A DNA stretch of 14,677 nt from Prevotella sp. CAG:485 (GCA_000437495.1 FR897883.1:17495-32171), one strand, 5' to 3'. Counted from the stretch's first letter, positions 6,865 to 14,565 are shown. Numbers and translations: made by a program. Notes: generated from the sequence alone by a model not told the origin.

Positions 6865-7617
6865 ATGACCCGTTTTGCTATCATCATACCGGCACGCTAT
6901 GCCTCCACACGCTTCCCCGGCAAACCTCTTGCGCTGTTAGCCGAAAAGCCCGTAATAGAACACGTTTACACCAACGCCGCCAAAGCCGGAATGCCGCTTT
7001 ATGTGGCTACTGACGACGAACGCATTCGCCGCTGTGTGGAAGGTTTCGGTGGCAATGTCATCATGACGGCCTCAACGCACAGAAGCGGCACTGACCGTCT
7101 GTGTGAGGCTTTGCAGAAACTGCCTCAGCAGCCCGATGTGGTGATTAATCTGCAGGGCGATGAACCCTTTGTTACGGTGGAGCAGATAAAGGCTCTGGCC
7201 GACTGTTTCCGCGACCCTGAAACGCAGATTGCCACTCTTGTGCAGCGCTTTAAACCTGAACTCGGATTCGATGCTCTCTTCTCGCCGAATCTGGTGAAGG
7301 TGGTGTTCGACGATAATTTCCGCGCTCTCTATTTCTCGCGTTCCATCATCCCCTATACGCGCTCGGTGGAGTGGAAAGAGTGGCTGGCAACTACCGAATA
7401 TTTCACGCATATAGGCATGTACGCTTACAGGGCGGAAGTCTTGCGCCGTGTTGCCGCAATGCCTCCTTCGTCGCTTGAAAAGGCCGAGTCGTTGGAACAG
7501 CTCCGCTGGCTCCAGGCCGGTCTGAACATAAAGGTGGCAATATCACCAACGGCATCTTCAATAGGCATCGACACGCCCGAAGATTTGGAAGCGGCGGAAA
7601 AAGCGCTTAAACTCTGA
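6865..7617 (+). CDS. kdsB: 3-deoxy-manno-octulosonate cytidylyltransferase (CMP-Kdo synthetase)
   Basis: KdsB activates Kdo with CTP to give CMP-Kdo, the donor for the LPS inner core; it works in the cytosol. The 250-aa length is normal for the family. Diagnostic motifs are IIPARYASTRFPGKPL (7-22, nucleotide binding), INLQGDEPF (94-102, with the metal-binding Asp), SRSIIPYTR (158-166), HIGMYAYR (182-189), ESLEQLRWLQ (208-217) and IDTPEDL (235-241). The start is 4 nt after the flippase-like gene's stop, and mutS2 follows after another 4 nt, so translation is probably coupled. The WaaP/Kdo-kinase gene two positions downstream supports an LPS-core role for the operon. Confidence 0.96.
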   Translation: MTRFAIIIPARYASTRFPGKPLALLAEKPVIEHVYTNAAKAGMPLYVATDDERIRRCVEGFGGNVIMTASTHRSGTDRLCEALQKLPQQPDVVINLQGDEPFVTVEQIKALADCFRDPETQIATLVQRFKPELGFDALFSPNLVKVVFDDNFRALYFSRSIIPYTRSVEWKEWLATTEYFTHIGMYAYRAEVLRRVAAMPPSSLEKAESLEQLRWLQAGLNIKVAISPTASSIGIDTPEDLEAAEKALKL

Positions 7618-7621
7618 GAAA

Positions 7622-10078
7622 ATGGTCTATCCCCGCGACTTTGAACAGAAAATAGGCTTTACGCAACTGCGGTCCATGCTTGAGGCGCAATGTCTCTCGG
7701 AAATGGGACGCCGCTATTGCAGGAATATGGCAATGATGGTCGATTATTCGCGCCTTCTGCCGGTGTTGCTGCAGGTGGCTGAAATGAAACAGGTGCTTGC
7801 CTCAACGGCTTTGCCGCTGCAGGCGCTGCCCGACCCGTCAGAATCTCTGAATCTGCTCAAAGCCGAAGGCAGCCATGTAAGTGCCGAAAAATTCGGGGAG
7901 TTAAAAGCCTTTCTGCACACAGCCTCTCAGCTGCGCAAGTTTTTCTCGGCAGAGTCTGACAATGCATCTTCGCGGCCGCAGCTAACCCGCCGTTTCTGCA
8001 ATATCCCCGACCTCACCGAGCCTTTCGAGGCTATCAAGAGGGTGGTGAACGATTATGGCCAGGTGCGCGACAACGCCTCGCCTTTGTTGGCTGACATACG
8101 CAGACGTATCTCGGCCGCTTCGTCAGCCATGCAGGGTATGCTCAGGCGCGTTATGGATACGGCCATAAAACAGGGCCTCATTGCCGCCGACACCACTCCC
8201 TCAATGCGCGACGGGCATCTCGTAATCCCCGTAACGGCACAGAATAAAAAAGCTATTCCCGGAATCGTCTTCGACCAGTCGGCCACAGGACGGACGTTCT
8301 ACATAGAGCCGGCGCAGGTTACGGAGGCCAATAACACGCTGAGGAGTCTGCATCTCGACGAGCAGAAGGAGATAATAGAAATCCTCACGGCTCTGAGTAC
8401 GGAAATACGGCCTTTCCTGCCCGATATGGAAGAGGCTGCCGCCCAGGTGGGTCTCATTGACTTCATAAGAGCCAAAGCAAGGCTCGCAAAAGAACTGGGA
8501 GGCGAGATGCCCTCCCTTTCGCGACGCCCTGAAATAGACTGGTATCATGCCGTACACCCCGGTCTGCTGTTGAGTCTGCGCAAGCAGGGTCGCGAGGTCG
8601 TTCCGTTGCAGCTGCGCCTTGACGCCAAAACTCGTATTCTCGTAATCTCAGGCCCAAACGCCGGCGGAAAATCGGTAACGCTGAAAACTATCGCCATTGT
8701 GCAGTATATGATGCAGTGCGGTCTCCTACCAACGCTATACTCAAACTCGCACATGGGCATCTTCACGAAGATTCTCATTGACATCGGCGATGAACAGTCG
8801 ATTGAAAACGACCTTTCCACTTATTCCTCTCATTTGCGCAATATGCGCGTATTCCTGACCAAATCAGGTCCAGATACGCTATTCCTTGCCGATGAAATGG
8901 GCTCCGGAACGGAACCTCAGATTGGTGGCGCAATAGCGCAGGCTATCCTCAAAAAGCTTAATGAGGAAGGGGCCTTTGGGGTGGTAACAACGCATTATCA
9001 GAATCTTAAGTCGTTTGCCAATGAAACTCCGGGGCTTGTCAATGCAGCCATGCTCTACGACCGGCAGCATCTTCAGCCTCTCTTTCAGCTGTCGGTGGGT
9101 ACGCCGGGTTCTTCTTTCGCTCTCCACATAGCCCGCAAAAGTGGCATTCCCGCTGATGTCATCTCAAACGCTAAGGAGATTGCCGGCTCCGATTACGTAA
9201 ACATCGACAAATATGTGCTCGACCTGACGCGCGATAAAAAATACTGGGCCGAGAAGCGGCTTTCCATCAAGGAAAAGGAGCATAAAATCGACAGTATGAC
9301 GGATGACCTGAGGGCTCGCGCCGACGAGATAAAGCAGCGGAAAGCTGAAATCATTCATCAGGCAAGGCAACAGGCGCGCGAAATCCTTGACTCGGCAAAT
9401 GCCCGAATCGAAAATACTATTCGGGAAATCAGATCCTCACAGGCCGAAAAGGAAAAAACTCAGGAAATACGCCGTCAGCTTGAAGATTATCGTCGCAAAG
9501 TGCAACAACAGGACGATAAAGGCAACGACGACAGCGTACTAAATATTCCTCAGCGCAAAAAGCACGACAAAAAGGTGCGCAAGGAAAGCGCTAAGTCCGA
9601 AACGCCGCAGGAGAAACGTCCTCTCCAAATCGGCGACTATGTAAAGATTCCCTCTTCTTCGCTGCCCGGGAAAATTATTGCCATAAATGGCAAAATGGCT
9701 CAGGTAGCCCTTGGCGCTCTGCGCACAAATATTGAACTTGACCGCCTTGCTCCGGCTAAAGCACCTAAAAATCAGCCCGTTACGCCCACGGTGTCAGTAT
9801 CTACAACCGATGATTCGCGTCGCCGACAGCTCGATTTCAAGAATGAAATTGACGTAAGGGGCATGAGGACCGACGAGGCGCTGCAGGCGGTTACATATTT
9901 CCTCGATGACGCCCTTCAGTTCCAGATTCCCCGGGTGAGGATACTCCACGGTACTGGTACGGGAGCTTTGCGCATGGCTATCCGTCAGTACCTCCAGGCA
10001 AGCCCGACGGTAAAGTCATTTCACGACGAAGATGTGCGTCTCGGAGGCGCGGGAATTACCGTTGTCAACCTTAGCTGA
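7622..10078 (+). CDS. mutS2: MutS2 ATPase with Smr domain
   Basis: This 818-aa protein has the full MutS2 order: helical lever/clamp region (about 1-330), ABC-type ATPase with Walker A GPNAGGKS (344-351), Walker B LFLADEMGSGTEP (420-432) and TTHYQ His switch (456-460), a long charged coiled coil (about 538-630), a KOW-like beta segment GDYVKIPSSSLPGKIIAING (671-690), and a C-terminal Smr domain (about 742-818) with IDVRGM and the HGTGTGALR loop. The MutS mismatch-recognition domain is missing, as expected. MutS2 has been linked to suppression of recombination in some bacteria and, in Bacillus subtilis, to splitting collided ribosomes (also called RqcU). The Smr motif here reads EIDVRG rather than the more common LDLRG. 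It lies inside an LPS-related operon with 4-nt and 8-nt gaps to its neighbours. Confidence 0.96.
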   Translation: MVYPRDFEQKIGFTQLRSMLEAQCLSEMGRRYCRNMAMMVDYSRLLPVLLQVAEMKQVLASTALPLQALPDPSESLNLLKAEGSHVSAEKFGELKAFLHTASQLRKFFSAESDNASSRPQLTRRFCNIPDLTEPFEAIKRVVNDYGQVRDNASPLLADIRRRISAASSAMQGMLRRVMDTAIKQGLIAADTTPSMRDGHLVIPVTAQNKKAIPGIVFDQSATGRTFYIEPAQVTEANNTLRSLHLDEQKEIIEILTALSTEIRPFLPDMEEAAAQVGLIDFIRAKARLAKELGGEMPSLSRRPEIDWYHAVHPGLLLSLRKQGREVVPLQLRLDAKTRILVISGPNAGGKSVTLKTIAIVQYMMQCGLLPTLYSNSHMGIFTKILIDIGDEQSIENDLSTYSSHLRNMRVFLTKSGPDTLFLADEMGSGTEPQIGGAIAQAILKKLNEEGAFGVVTTHYQNLKSFANETPGLVNAAMLYDRQHLQPLFQLSVGTPGSSFALHIARKSGIPADVISNAKEIAGSDYVNIDKYVLDLTRDKKYWAEKRLSIKEKEHKIDSMTDDLRARADEIKQRKAEIIHQARQQAREILDSANARIENTIREIRSSQAEKEKTQEIRRQLEDYRRKVQQQDDKGNDDSVLNIPQRKKHDKKVRKESAKSETPQEKRPLQIGDYVKIPSSSLPGKIIAINGKMAQVALGALRTNIELDRLAPAKAPKNQPVTPTVSVSTTDDSRRRQLDFKNEIDVRGMRTDEALQAVTYFLDDALQFQIPRVRILHGTGTGALRMAIRQYLQASPTVKSFHDEDVRLGGAGITVVNLS

Positions 10079-10086
10079 CTCTCGCC

Positions 10087-10827
10087 ATGGCTCGCTTCAT
10101 CAATAAAGAATTCGATAGCCCCGAGCTGCAGGAATTTCTCCACAATTTGCCCGAAGCATTTGCTCACGGCGGCAAGTGTATATATAAGGGGCGCAACACC
10201 CTCAAATCCTTCCGCATAGGCAACAACGAGTTTGTCGTCAAGGAATTCAAACCCCTGAGCCGCTTGCGTGCATTGCTTTATCTGGGGCGAACTTCCAAGG
10301 CTGAGCGTGCCTATCGCTACGGGCTCGAAATACTTAACCGAGGCATTATTACCCCGAGTCCCGTTGCCGCTCTCGACATACGCCGTGGCCCTCTGTTGCA
10401 TCGTTCTTATTTCATCTCAAAGCCGCTCTACGCGCCCGATATGACCTTCATACGCAAAGCGCATTTCCCGGAGGCAGAAGCCCGCACACTGGCCCGGTTC
10501 CTCTTTCAGATGCAGCAGCGAGGCATCCTGCACGGCGACATGAACCTCACCAACATCCTCCTTTATAATGCCGCCGCTGACAATCCCCTGCAACGTTACG
10601 CCATCATAGACACCAACCGCTCAACCATCCTTCGCCCCGGCAAACAGCCAACCCTGCGCCAACGCGCAGCTAACCTCATGCGCGTAACCCATCGCCGCGA
10701 CCTGCTCCGTTACATCCTCCTCAACATACCCTCCCCCTCTCCCCGCATCCTCACCACCCTCACCTTCCGCAACCTCCTCCGCATGGAAGCCCGCAAACGC
10801 CTCCTCCACCGCCTCTTCCGCCACTAA
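10087..10827 (+). CDS. Kdo/WaaP-family lipopolysaccharide kinase
   Basis: The 246-aa product has the small protein-kinase-like fold of the WaaP/KdkA/InaA group, which adds phosphate to Kdo or heptose in the LPS inner core on the cytoplasmic side. Visible kinase landmarks are VVKEF (Lys52), the helix Glu in KAERAY (E73), catalytic loop HGDMNLTNILL (H149, D151, N156) and IIDTNR (D175) in place of DFG. The tail is strongly basic (many Arg/His), as in other LPS kinases that bind anionic lipid A. It starts 8 nt after mutS2 and shares the operon with kdsB, so Kdo is the likely substrate; this is inferred. The last 200 bases are strikingly C-rich on the coding strand. No terminator is visible in the 31 nt before the convergent regulator gene. 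Confidence 0.88.
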   Translation: MARFINKEFDSPELQEFLHNLPEAFAHGGKCIYKGRNTLKSFRIGNNEFVVKEFKPLSRLRALLYLGRTSKAERAYRYGLEILNRGIITPSPVAALDIRRGPLLHRSYFISKPLYAPDMTFIRKAHFPEAEARTLARFLFQMQQRGILHGDMNLTNILLYNAAADNPLQRYAIIDTNRSTILRPGKQPTLRQRAANLMRVTHRRDLLRYILLNIPSPSPRILTTLTFRNLLRMEARKRLLHRLFRH

Positions 10828-10858
10828 CCCGAGTCTCATGATACTTTACAGTCAGAAG

Positions 10859-11494
10859 TTATCGTTTGCCTCTTTGTCTGTTCCGCAATAGTGAAAGCAT
10901 TTGAGGCGAGATGCCAATATACTGAGCCAGAATTCTCAAAGGTTTACTTTTTATAAGAGTCTGAGGCTGAAATACTTCCAAAAGAGCATCTCTTTTTTCA
11001 TAGAATTGTTCCAACCTTTGTGATGAATCAGTCAACGCTCTGCTATAATAATAATGTTCAAGAGCAAATAATTGACCGCGCAGCAAATTAATTTCAAATT
11101 TCAGTAATTCGGGAAATTTTTCTTGAAGAAGACAATATTTATAATGACTTAAAGACCATCCACTGCAGTCTGAAAGAGCTTGAAGGCCCAGAACAGATTT
11201 TTTTCTGCAGGAAAATAGAGTGGAAAGAAGTGAAGATGTCGCCGGCTCCGCCAAAAAAATAGTATCTTCCTTGTTCTTTTTAGTTGTATAGACACGACAA
11301 AGGCCAGTGGATATGAAAATCCATTTATCATTTATTTTTCCTTTGACCGAAATATTATCTCCAGCCTGTCTCTCCCAGGGGGAAACAAGTTTTTCTATTG
11401 CATTCAGACAATCGATTGATAAAGGATATTCTGCAGTTAAAATTTCTGTTAAAGAAAATTTGCGTGACGGATTATGTTTATCGTTCATGTTCAT
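10859..11494 (-). CDS. Crp/Fnr-like transcription regulator
   Basis: The 211-aa protein resembles the short Crp/Fnr-like regulators common in Bacteroidetes: an N-terminal cyclic-nucleotide-binding-type beta barrel (about 25-115, with PWERQAGDNISVKG and WIFISTGLCRVY), a long dimer helix (about 125-160), and a C-terminal helix-turn-helix LRILAQYIGISPQMLSLLRN (186-205), matching the family's usual IASYLGITPxxLSRIR. The residues that bind cAMP in Crp are not evident, and no FNR-style cysteine cluster is seen, so the signal is unknown. It is divergent from the beta-helix protein gene across a 113-nt region carrying both promoters, so it may control that gene or itself. It is more AT-rich than the operon next door. 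Starts at 11494 and 11488 (MNM) are equally possible. Confidence 0.88.
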   Translation of the reverse strand: MNMNDKHNPSRKFSLTEILTAEYPLSIDCLNAIEKLVSPWERQAGDNISVKGKINDKWIFISTGLCRVYTTKKNKEDTIFLAEPATSSLLSTLFSCRKKSVLGLQALSDCSGWSLSHYKYCLLQEKFPELLKFEINLLRGQLFALEHYYYSRALTDSSQRLEQFYEKRDALLEVFQPQTLIKSKPLRILAQYIGISPQMLSLLRNRQRGKR

Positions 11495-11507
11495 ACAAAT
11501 TAAATTA

Positions 11508-11515
11508 CAAAGTTA
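11508..11515 (-). promoter_or_regulatory. -7 box of the Crp/Fnr-like regulator gene
   Basis: TAACTTTG on the minus strand matches TAnnTTTG. It ends 13 nt before the ATG, so the leader would be only about 8 nt. No clear TTTG lies at the -33 distance, which could mean that activation by a regulator is needed. Confidence 0.55.
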
Positions 11516-11581
11516 AAGTATTTCCCGAAGTGATTTTTTAAAATATTTGAAAAAAATTCATTATAGAACTTTTTTTGTGCT

Positions 11582-11589
11582 TAACTTTG
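11582..11589 (+). promoter_or_regulatory. -7 box of the beta-helix protein gene
   Basis: TAACTTTG matches the Bacteroidetes -7 consensus and lies 18 nt before ATG 11608. The box is the exact mirror of the regulator's box at 11508. The -33 distance shows only TTCA, so the promoter may be weak or regulated. The sequence AAAGGA sits directly before the start codon, closer than a normal Shine-Dalgarno site. Confidence 0.55.
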
Positions 11590-11607
11590 CATCAAAAAAC
11601 AAAGGAC

Positions 11608-13056
11608 ATGAAAAAGCTATTATTTATCACCATCGCTGTCATGGTGTCGATAGCTGCAATGGCTGATGTGTGGATATCTCCCGGACAAGGTCGCACATAT
11701 ACGCTACTGCAACTATCACAAATCGCTGCCTCAGGCGTAAAACGGCCTCTGCCCAAGTTGGCTCCTCAGGCGTTCACACTTAACGATACTATCGTTATCT
11801 CAGTGAACGATACTCTTGAAATTGAGAATAAAGACAACTTCCAGCTGAAGGATGTCAGTGGTTCTATATTTGTAGACGGAGCAGTAAAGATGTCTCCGAA
11901 GGATTCGGCCACAATAAGATGTATAACCACTTTTAGTGGAGAATCTTCCAAACCCGGACAAATGGTCTTTAGAAAAGGCGCTTCAAACGCTATAATCCGT
12001 AACATGCGGTTTGAAAGGATTTCTGTTCGGTGGGATTCAGATAGTAGTCTCGATATACGAAATACCGTATTCACCAAGATATGGAATAGAAATGCTCTGC
12101 AGTTCGTCTCTCGTCCTCCAGCTCAGCATATAGTTTACAACAACACATTTATCGATTGTCACAAAGTCGCAATTTCGGTAAATTCAACTCTGACTAAGAA
12201 AACAGAATGTGGAATAGACGTACAAGGGAATACTGTTTTAAACTGTGGCGACAGTGTTAGTAATACTATGCCTGTCATAGACCTTATGGTTGGTGGAGCA
12301 TTACCTGTGTCTGTGGAAAACAATACAGTCATTGGAAACAAATTTGACGCAGGAGGCATACGTGTCTACAATGGATTAAACACAAAGGGGGAGAACAACG
12401 TCCTTATAAAAGGTAACACTGTAAAAGGAATGGCTTTTGGTATCAATGTTACAGGTGGTCAGGCTGCTCGCATAATTGACAATGTATGCGAAGATAATCA
12501 TTACGCCAGAAATACTTTCCTTGGTTATGCTATTGGTATAATGAATACAATCTCTGCAAATGGCATAGGCAAAACAACATGGGTGGAAGGTAATACTATG
12601 AAAGGCAGTCAGATAGGACTGTACGTCTCCGGAAAGAACACTAAAGCTAATGTAGGTAATGTTGAGCTATCCGGCTCTTCAAGTTATAATCCCGGCAACA
12701 ATAAATTAGATCAAAATGGCTTTGAACAAGTCGATGGCGGATATATCTATTCCTTGAACAGTCCATGCGATTTATACAACAACACCCCCAATGATATGTA
12801 TGCTGAAGGTAATACATGGGGTGCGAATGCCACAACCGATGAAGAAATCAGGGCAAGAATAAGAGATTTTTATTTTAAAGATATGCTGGGGAAAGTATGG
12901 TTCCGAATCGGACAGGATGGCGTGGAAAGCACTGAAGCTGACGTTATGATTATTGCGATTTACGATCTGCAGGGTAATCGACATAAAACGGTTACTTCGG
13001 GAATCAACATCGTGCGCTATTCTGATGGATCCATACGCAAAATCATGGTGAGATAA
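11608..13056 (+). CDS. Secreted parallel beta-helix protein with T9SS-type C-terminal domain
   Basis: From ATG 11608 the product is 482 aa with a Sec signal peptide (MKKLLFITIAVMVSIAAMA, cleavage near 19/20). An N-terminal beta region is followed by repeats of the right-handed beta-helix kind (about 118-405) with recurring N-N-T or G-N-T turns (YNNTF, QGNTV, ENNTV, KGNTV, EGNTM, EGNTW), as in pectate-lyase-like and NosD-like proteins. ARIRDFYFKDMLGKVWF (416-432) resembles the closing segment common after such helices. The last 40 residues (AIYDLQGNRHKTVTSGINIV...) look like a type A T9SS sorting domain: a YDLQGxR strand, then a Gly-Ile-x-Ile-Val strand and a basic end. No catalytic residues can be assigned; a polysaccharide-binding or lyase role is possible. 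An upstream ATG at 11575 lies before the -7 box and is not used. A perfect terminator follows. Confidence 0.85.
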   Translation: MKKLLFITIAVMVSIAAMADVWISPGQGRTYTLLQLSQIAASGVKRPLPKLAPQAFTLNDTIVISVNDTLEIENKDNFQLKDVSGSIFVDGAVKMSPKDSATIRCITTFSGESSKPGQMVFRKGASNAIIRNMRFERISVRWDSDSSLDIRNTVFTKIWNRNALQFVSRPPAQHIVYNNTFIDCHKVAISVNSTLTKKTECGIDVQGNTVLNCGDSVSNTMPVIDLMVGGALPVSVENNTVIGNKFDAGGIRVYNGLNTKGENNVLIKGNTVKGMAFGINVTGGQAARIIDNVCEDNHYARNTFLGYAIGIMNTISANGIGKTTWVEGNTMKGSQIGLYVSGKNTKANVGNVELSGSSSYNPGNNKLDQNGFEQVDGGYIYSLNSPCDLYNNTPNDMYAEGNTWGANATTDEEIRARIRDFYFKDMLGKVWFRIGQDGVESTEADVMIIAIYDLQGNRHKTVTSGINIVRYSDGSIRKIMVR

Positions 13057-13082
13057 TTTCAATAAAATAACCAAAGAGTATG

Positions 13083-13116
13083 CAGAAGAGAGTGTCTTTG
13101 ACTCTCTTCTGTTTTG
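13083..13116 (+). terminator. Strong intrinsic terminator of the beta-helix gene
   Basis: A perfect 11-bp stem (CAGAAGAGAGT at 13083-13093, ACTCTCTTCTG at 13101-13111) with a 7-nt loop is followed by TTTTGTTCT. It lies 26 nt after the stop codon. Confidence 0.92.
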
Positions 13117-13234
13117 TTCTATCTTGTCTTTTACTCGATATTCTTGCTTTATTAGTTGTTAATACGTTATAGTCCCCAAAGCAATTTCAAAGAATGAATG
13201 GAGGGCTGTTGTTCTCTTGTATAGGAGTTGAGAA

Positions 13235-14218
13235 TCACGAGACAAGGTATGAGAACATTCGGCTTCGTTTTTGCAGCTTGGTTAGGAGCCATGCCAATGC
13301 AAAGGAGATTACAAAAGCACAAGAGATTATAATGCCTTTAGATGCTCCGTTGGTAAATATCACCAAAGAAAGCAACATCAGCACATACATGTGCATGTAA
13401 TATATCCAAGCACTTTCGTGTCGCATGGTAAGAAAAGTAGGCCGGGGTTTACATTTGATTGCAAGGGCTATAATAATAAGAGCCAAACCGCCTGTAAGCT
13501 CCCATAATGGCATTGTAAGAACTCGCAATACATAACTTAAGCAAAGTAGCAAAGCCGCGAAAATATACCTGTTGATTTTTATATTCGCCTCATATTTCTT
13601 AAGATAATACCCACAAAGTATAAATCCGCAACCGCCAAAGGCACATTGAGGAGTATATGTGAAAAGTTTCGGGAATAAATCGCTGTGAAGTAGATACAAA
13701 GACGATGCAGCCAAAGCACAAATATAGATAATGTGTACAAAAGCACGAAGCCTTTGTCTATTAGGCAGAAAACTCTCTATGAGGAAAAATATTGCTTGGG
13801 CATATAAAAACCAAAGTGGCCATGCATAAGCTTCTTCTCCATAGAGTAAAACGTTGATGATATATACAACAACGCTCTTTGCGTCAGGAAATCCACTGTA
13901 TAATTGTAATGGGAAATAAATAAGCATCCAAATTGCCCATATCCGAAGCATTTTCATTCCTCGGACTCGTAATTTGTCCGGAGAATTGATGATTTTGTAA
14001 GCAAAATAACCGGATACAATAAAAAAGAAAGGTACGGCCAACCTAATCAGCCACCGTATAACCTCCGGATATATTTCATGACCAATATCGAAAACAGGAG
14101 GGAAATGGATAAGAATTACGGCAAAGGCCATGATAAACTTAAATATATCAATGCCGGGTATATCTTTGACTGCAGTTTCACAAGCTTTGTTTTTCCATGA
14201 GCGAATAGATGAAAGCAT
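13235..14218 (-). CDS. Acyltransferase-3 family membrane protein
   Basis: The 327-aa polytopic protein belongs to the Acyl_transf_3 family (OafA/WecH-like), inner-membrane enzymes that usually O-acetylate sugars of LPS, capsule or exopolysaccharide. Evidence is the first helix with DIFKFIMAFAVILIHFPP (24-41), holding the family's conserved His (H38), the next helix with RLAVPFFFIVSGYF, and about ten hydrophobic segments. No C-terminal SGNH domain is present. Its promoter abuts the start, so the mRNA is probably leaderless; the next in-frame Met lies past the first helix and would lose the conserved His. It is AT-rich like its neighbours, convergent to the beta-helix gene, and no clear terminator is seen after its stop. 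The substrate cannot be told from the window. Confidence 0.9.
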   Translation of the reverse strand: MLSSIRSWKNKACETAVKDIPGIDIFKFIMAFAVILIHFPPVFDIGHEIYPEVIRWLIRLAVPFFFIVSGYFAYKIINSPDKLRVRGMKMLRIWAIWMLIYFPLQLYSGFPDAKSVVVYIINVLLYGEEAYAWPLWFLYAQAIFFLIESFLPNRQRLRAFVHIIYICALAASSLYLLHSDLFPKLFTYTPQCAFGGCGFILCGYYLKKYEANIKINRYIFAALLLCLSYVLRVLTMPLWELTGGLALIIIALAIKCKPRPTFLTMRHESAWIYYMHMYVLMLLSLVIFTNGASKGIIISCAFVISFALAWLLTKLQKRSRMFSYLVS

Positions 14219-14222
14219 ACCA

Positions 14223-14252
14223 CAAAGGTATGAAATTTTTTTGATTTATCAA
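14223..14252 (-). promoter_or_regulatory. Promoter of the acyltransferase gene
   Basis: On the minus strand, TTG (14250-14252) is followed after 19 nt by TACCTTTG (14223-14230). Only four bases separate the box from ATG 14218, so the start codon falls at or next to the expected transcription start. Confidence 0.7.
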
Positions 14253-14283
14253 TTTTGTCCGCGAAATATTTTTAGTCTATCAC

Positions 14284-14328
14284 AATCCTTAATCTCCTTA
14301 ACCTCCCAAACTTTCCCTTCCTCTGCTT
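14284..14328. repeat. Degenerate 9-nt repeats, block 1
   Basis: Units of 9 nt run in register from about 14284: a TCCTTAA end, TCTCCTTAA (14293-14301), CCTCCCAAA (14302-14310), CTTTCCCTT and CCTCTGCTT. They are pyrimidine-rich on the plus strand. The unit TCTCCTTAA returns in block 2. Confidence 0.5.
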
Positions 14329-14345
14329 CCTATAATTTTGGTGCC

Positions 14346-14400
14346 GGCGAAGGCTTTAGCCTCGAACCCCTCTCGGCGAAAGCTTTAACCTCAAGCCCCT
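14346..14400 (+). repeat. 26-nt imperfect direct repeat
   Basis: Two copies (14346-14371 and 14375-14400) match at 22 of 26 positions and start 29 nt apart. Each begins GGCGAA and ends CCCCT. All four differences are purine transitions. The first copy contains the short palindrome AGGCT-TT-AGCCT. Confidence 0.7.
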
Positions 14401-14457
14401 AAGCCCTCTTAAGCACCTTCCCCTCCCTAATCTCCTTAATCTCCCTAAGCCCCTTAA
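14394..14457. repeat. Degenerate 9-nt repeats, block 2
   Basis: Seven units of 9 nt (one of 10) run from 14394 to 14457, including CCTCCCTAA (14422-14430), TCTCCTTAA (14431-14439), TCTCCCTAA (14440-14448) and GCCCCTTAA (14449-14457), giving a consensus near NCYCCYTAA. No open reading frame with a credible start uses them. Confidence 0.65.
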
Positions 14458-14511
14458 GCGCTTTGCCGCTTTGGTGCGCTCAAAAATTTGTTTTGGCTCA
14501 GCGCTTCAGCG

Positions 14512-14565
14512 CCCCTCCCCAAAATTCCCATAGCTCCCATCACTCCCAAAACTCCCATTCCTCCC
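14512..14565. repeat. 9-nt tandem array, block 3 (G-quadruplex potential on minus strand)
   Basis: Six consecutive 9-nt units occupy this span, all ending in CCC (or CCCC) on the plus strand: AAAATTCCC (14521-14529), ATAGCTCCC, ATCACTCCC, AAAACTCCC and ATTCCTCCC, preceded by CCCCTCCCC. Read on the minus strand, GGG runs recur every 9 nt with 6-nt spacers, which fits a G-quadruplex motif. A 12-nt perfect palindrome CCGCCCGGGCGG (14564-14575) caps the array. Confidence 0.75.

Noticed and set aside
13199..13240. Terminator for the acyltransferase from TTCTC/GAGAA
   Set aside because: It has five weak pairs with a long loop, overlaps the stop codon and has no T-run.
14454..14558. 34-aa minus-strand frame through the 9-nt repeats, with GGAGGA directly before ATG
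   Set aside because: The Gly/Met/Val-rich peptide is a by-product of the 9-nt period, there is no spacing between the SD-like sequence and the ATG, and no promoter.
14284..14565. CRISPR array
   Set aside because: The repeat unit is only 9 nt, with no unique spacers and no cas genes.
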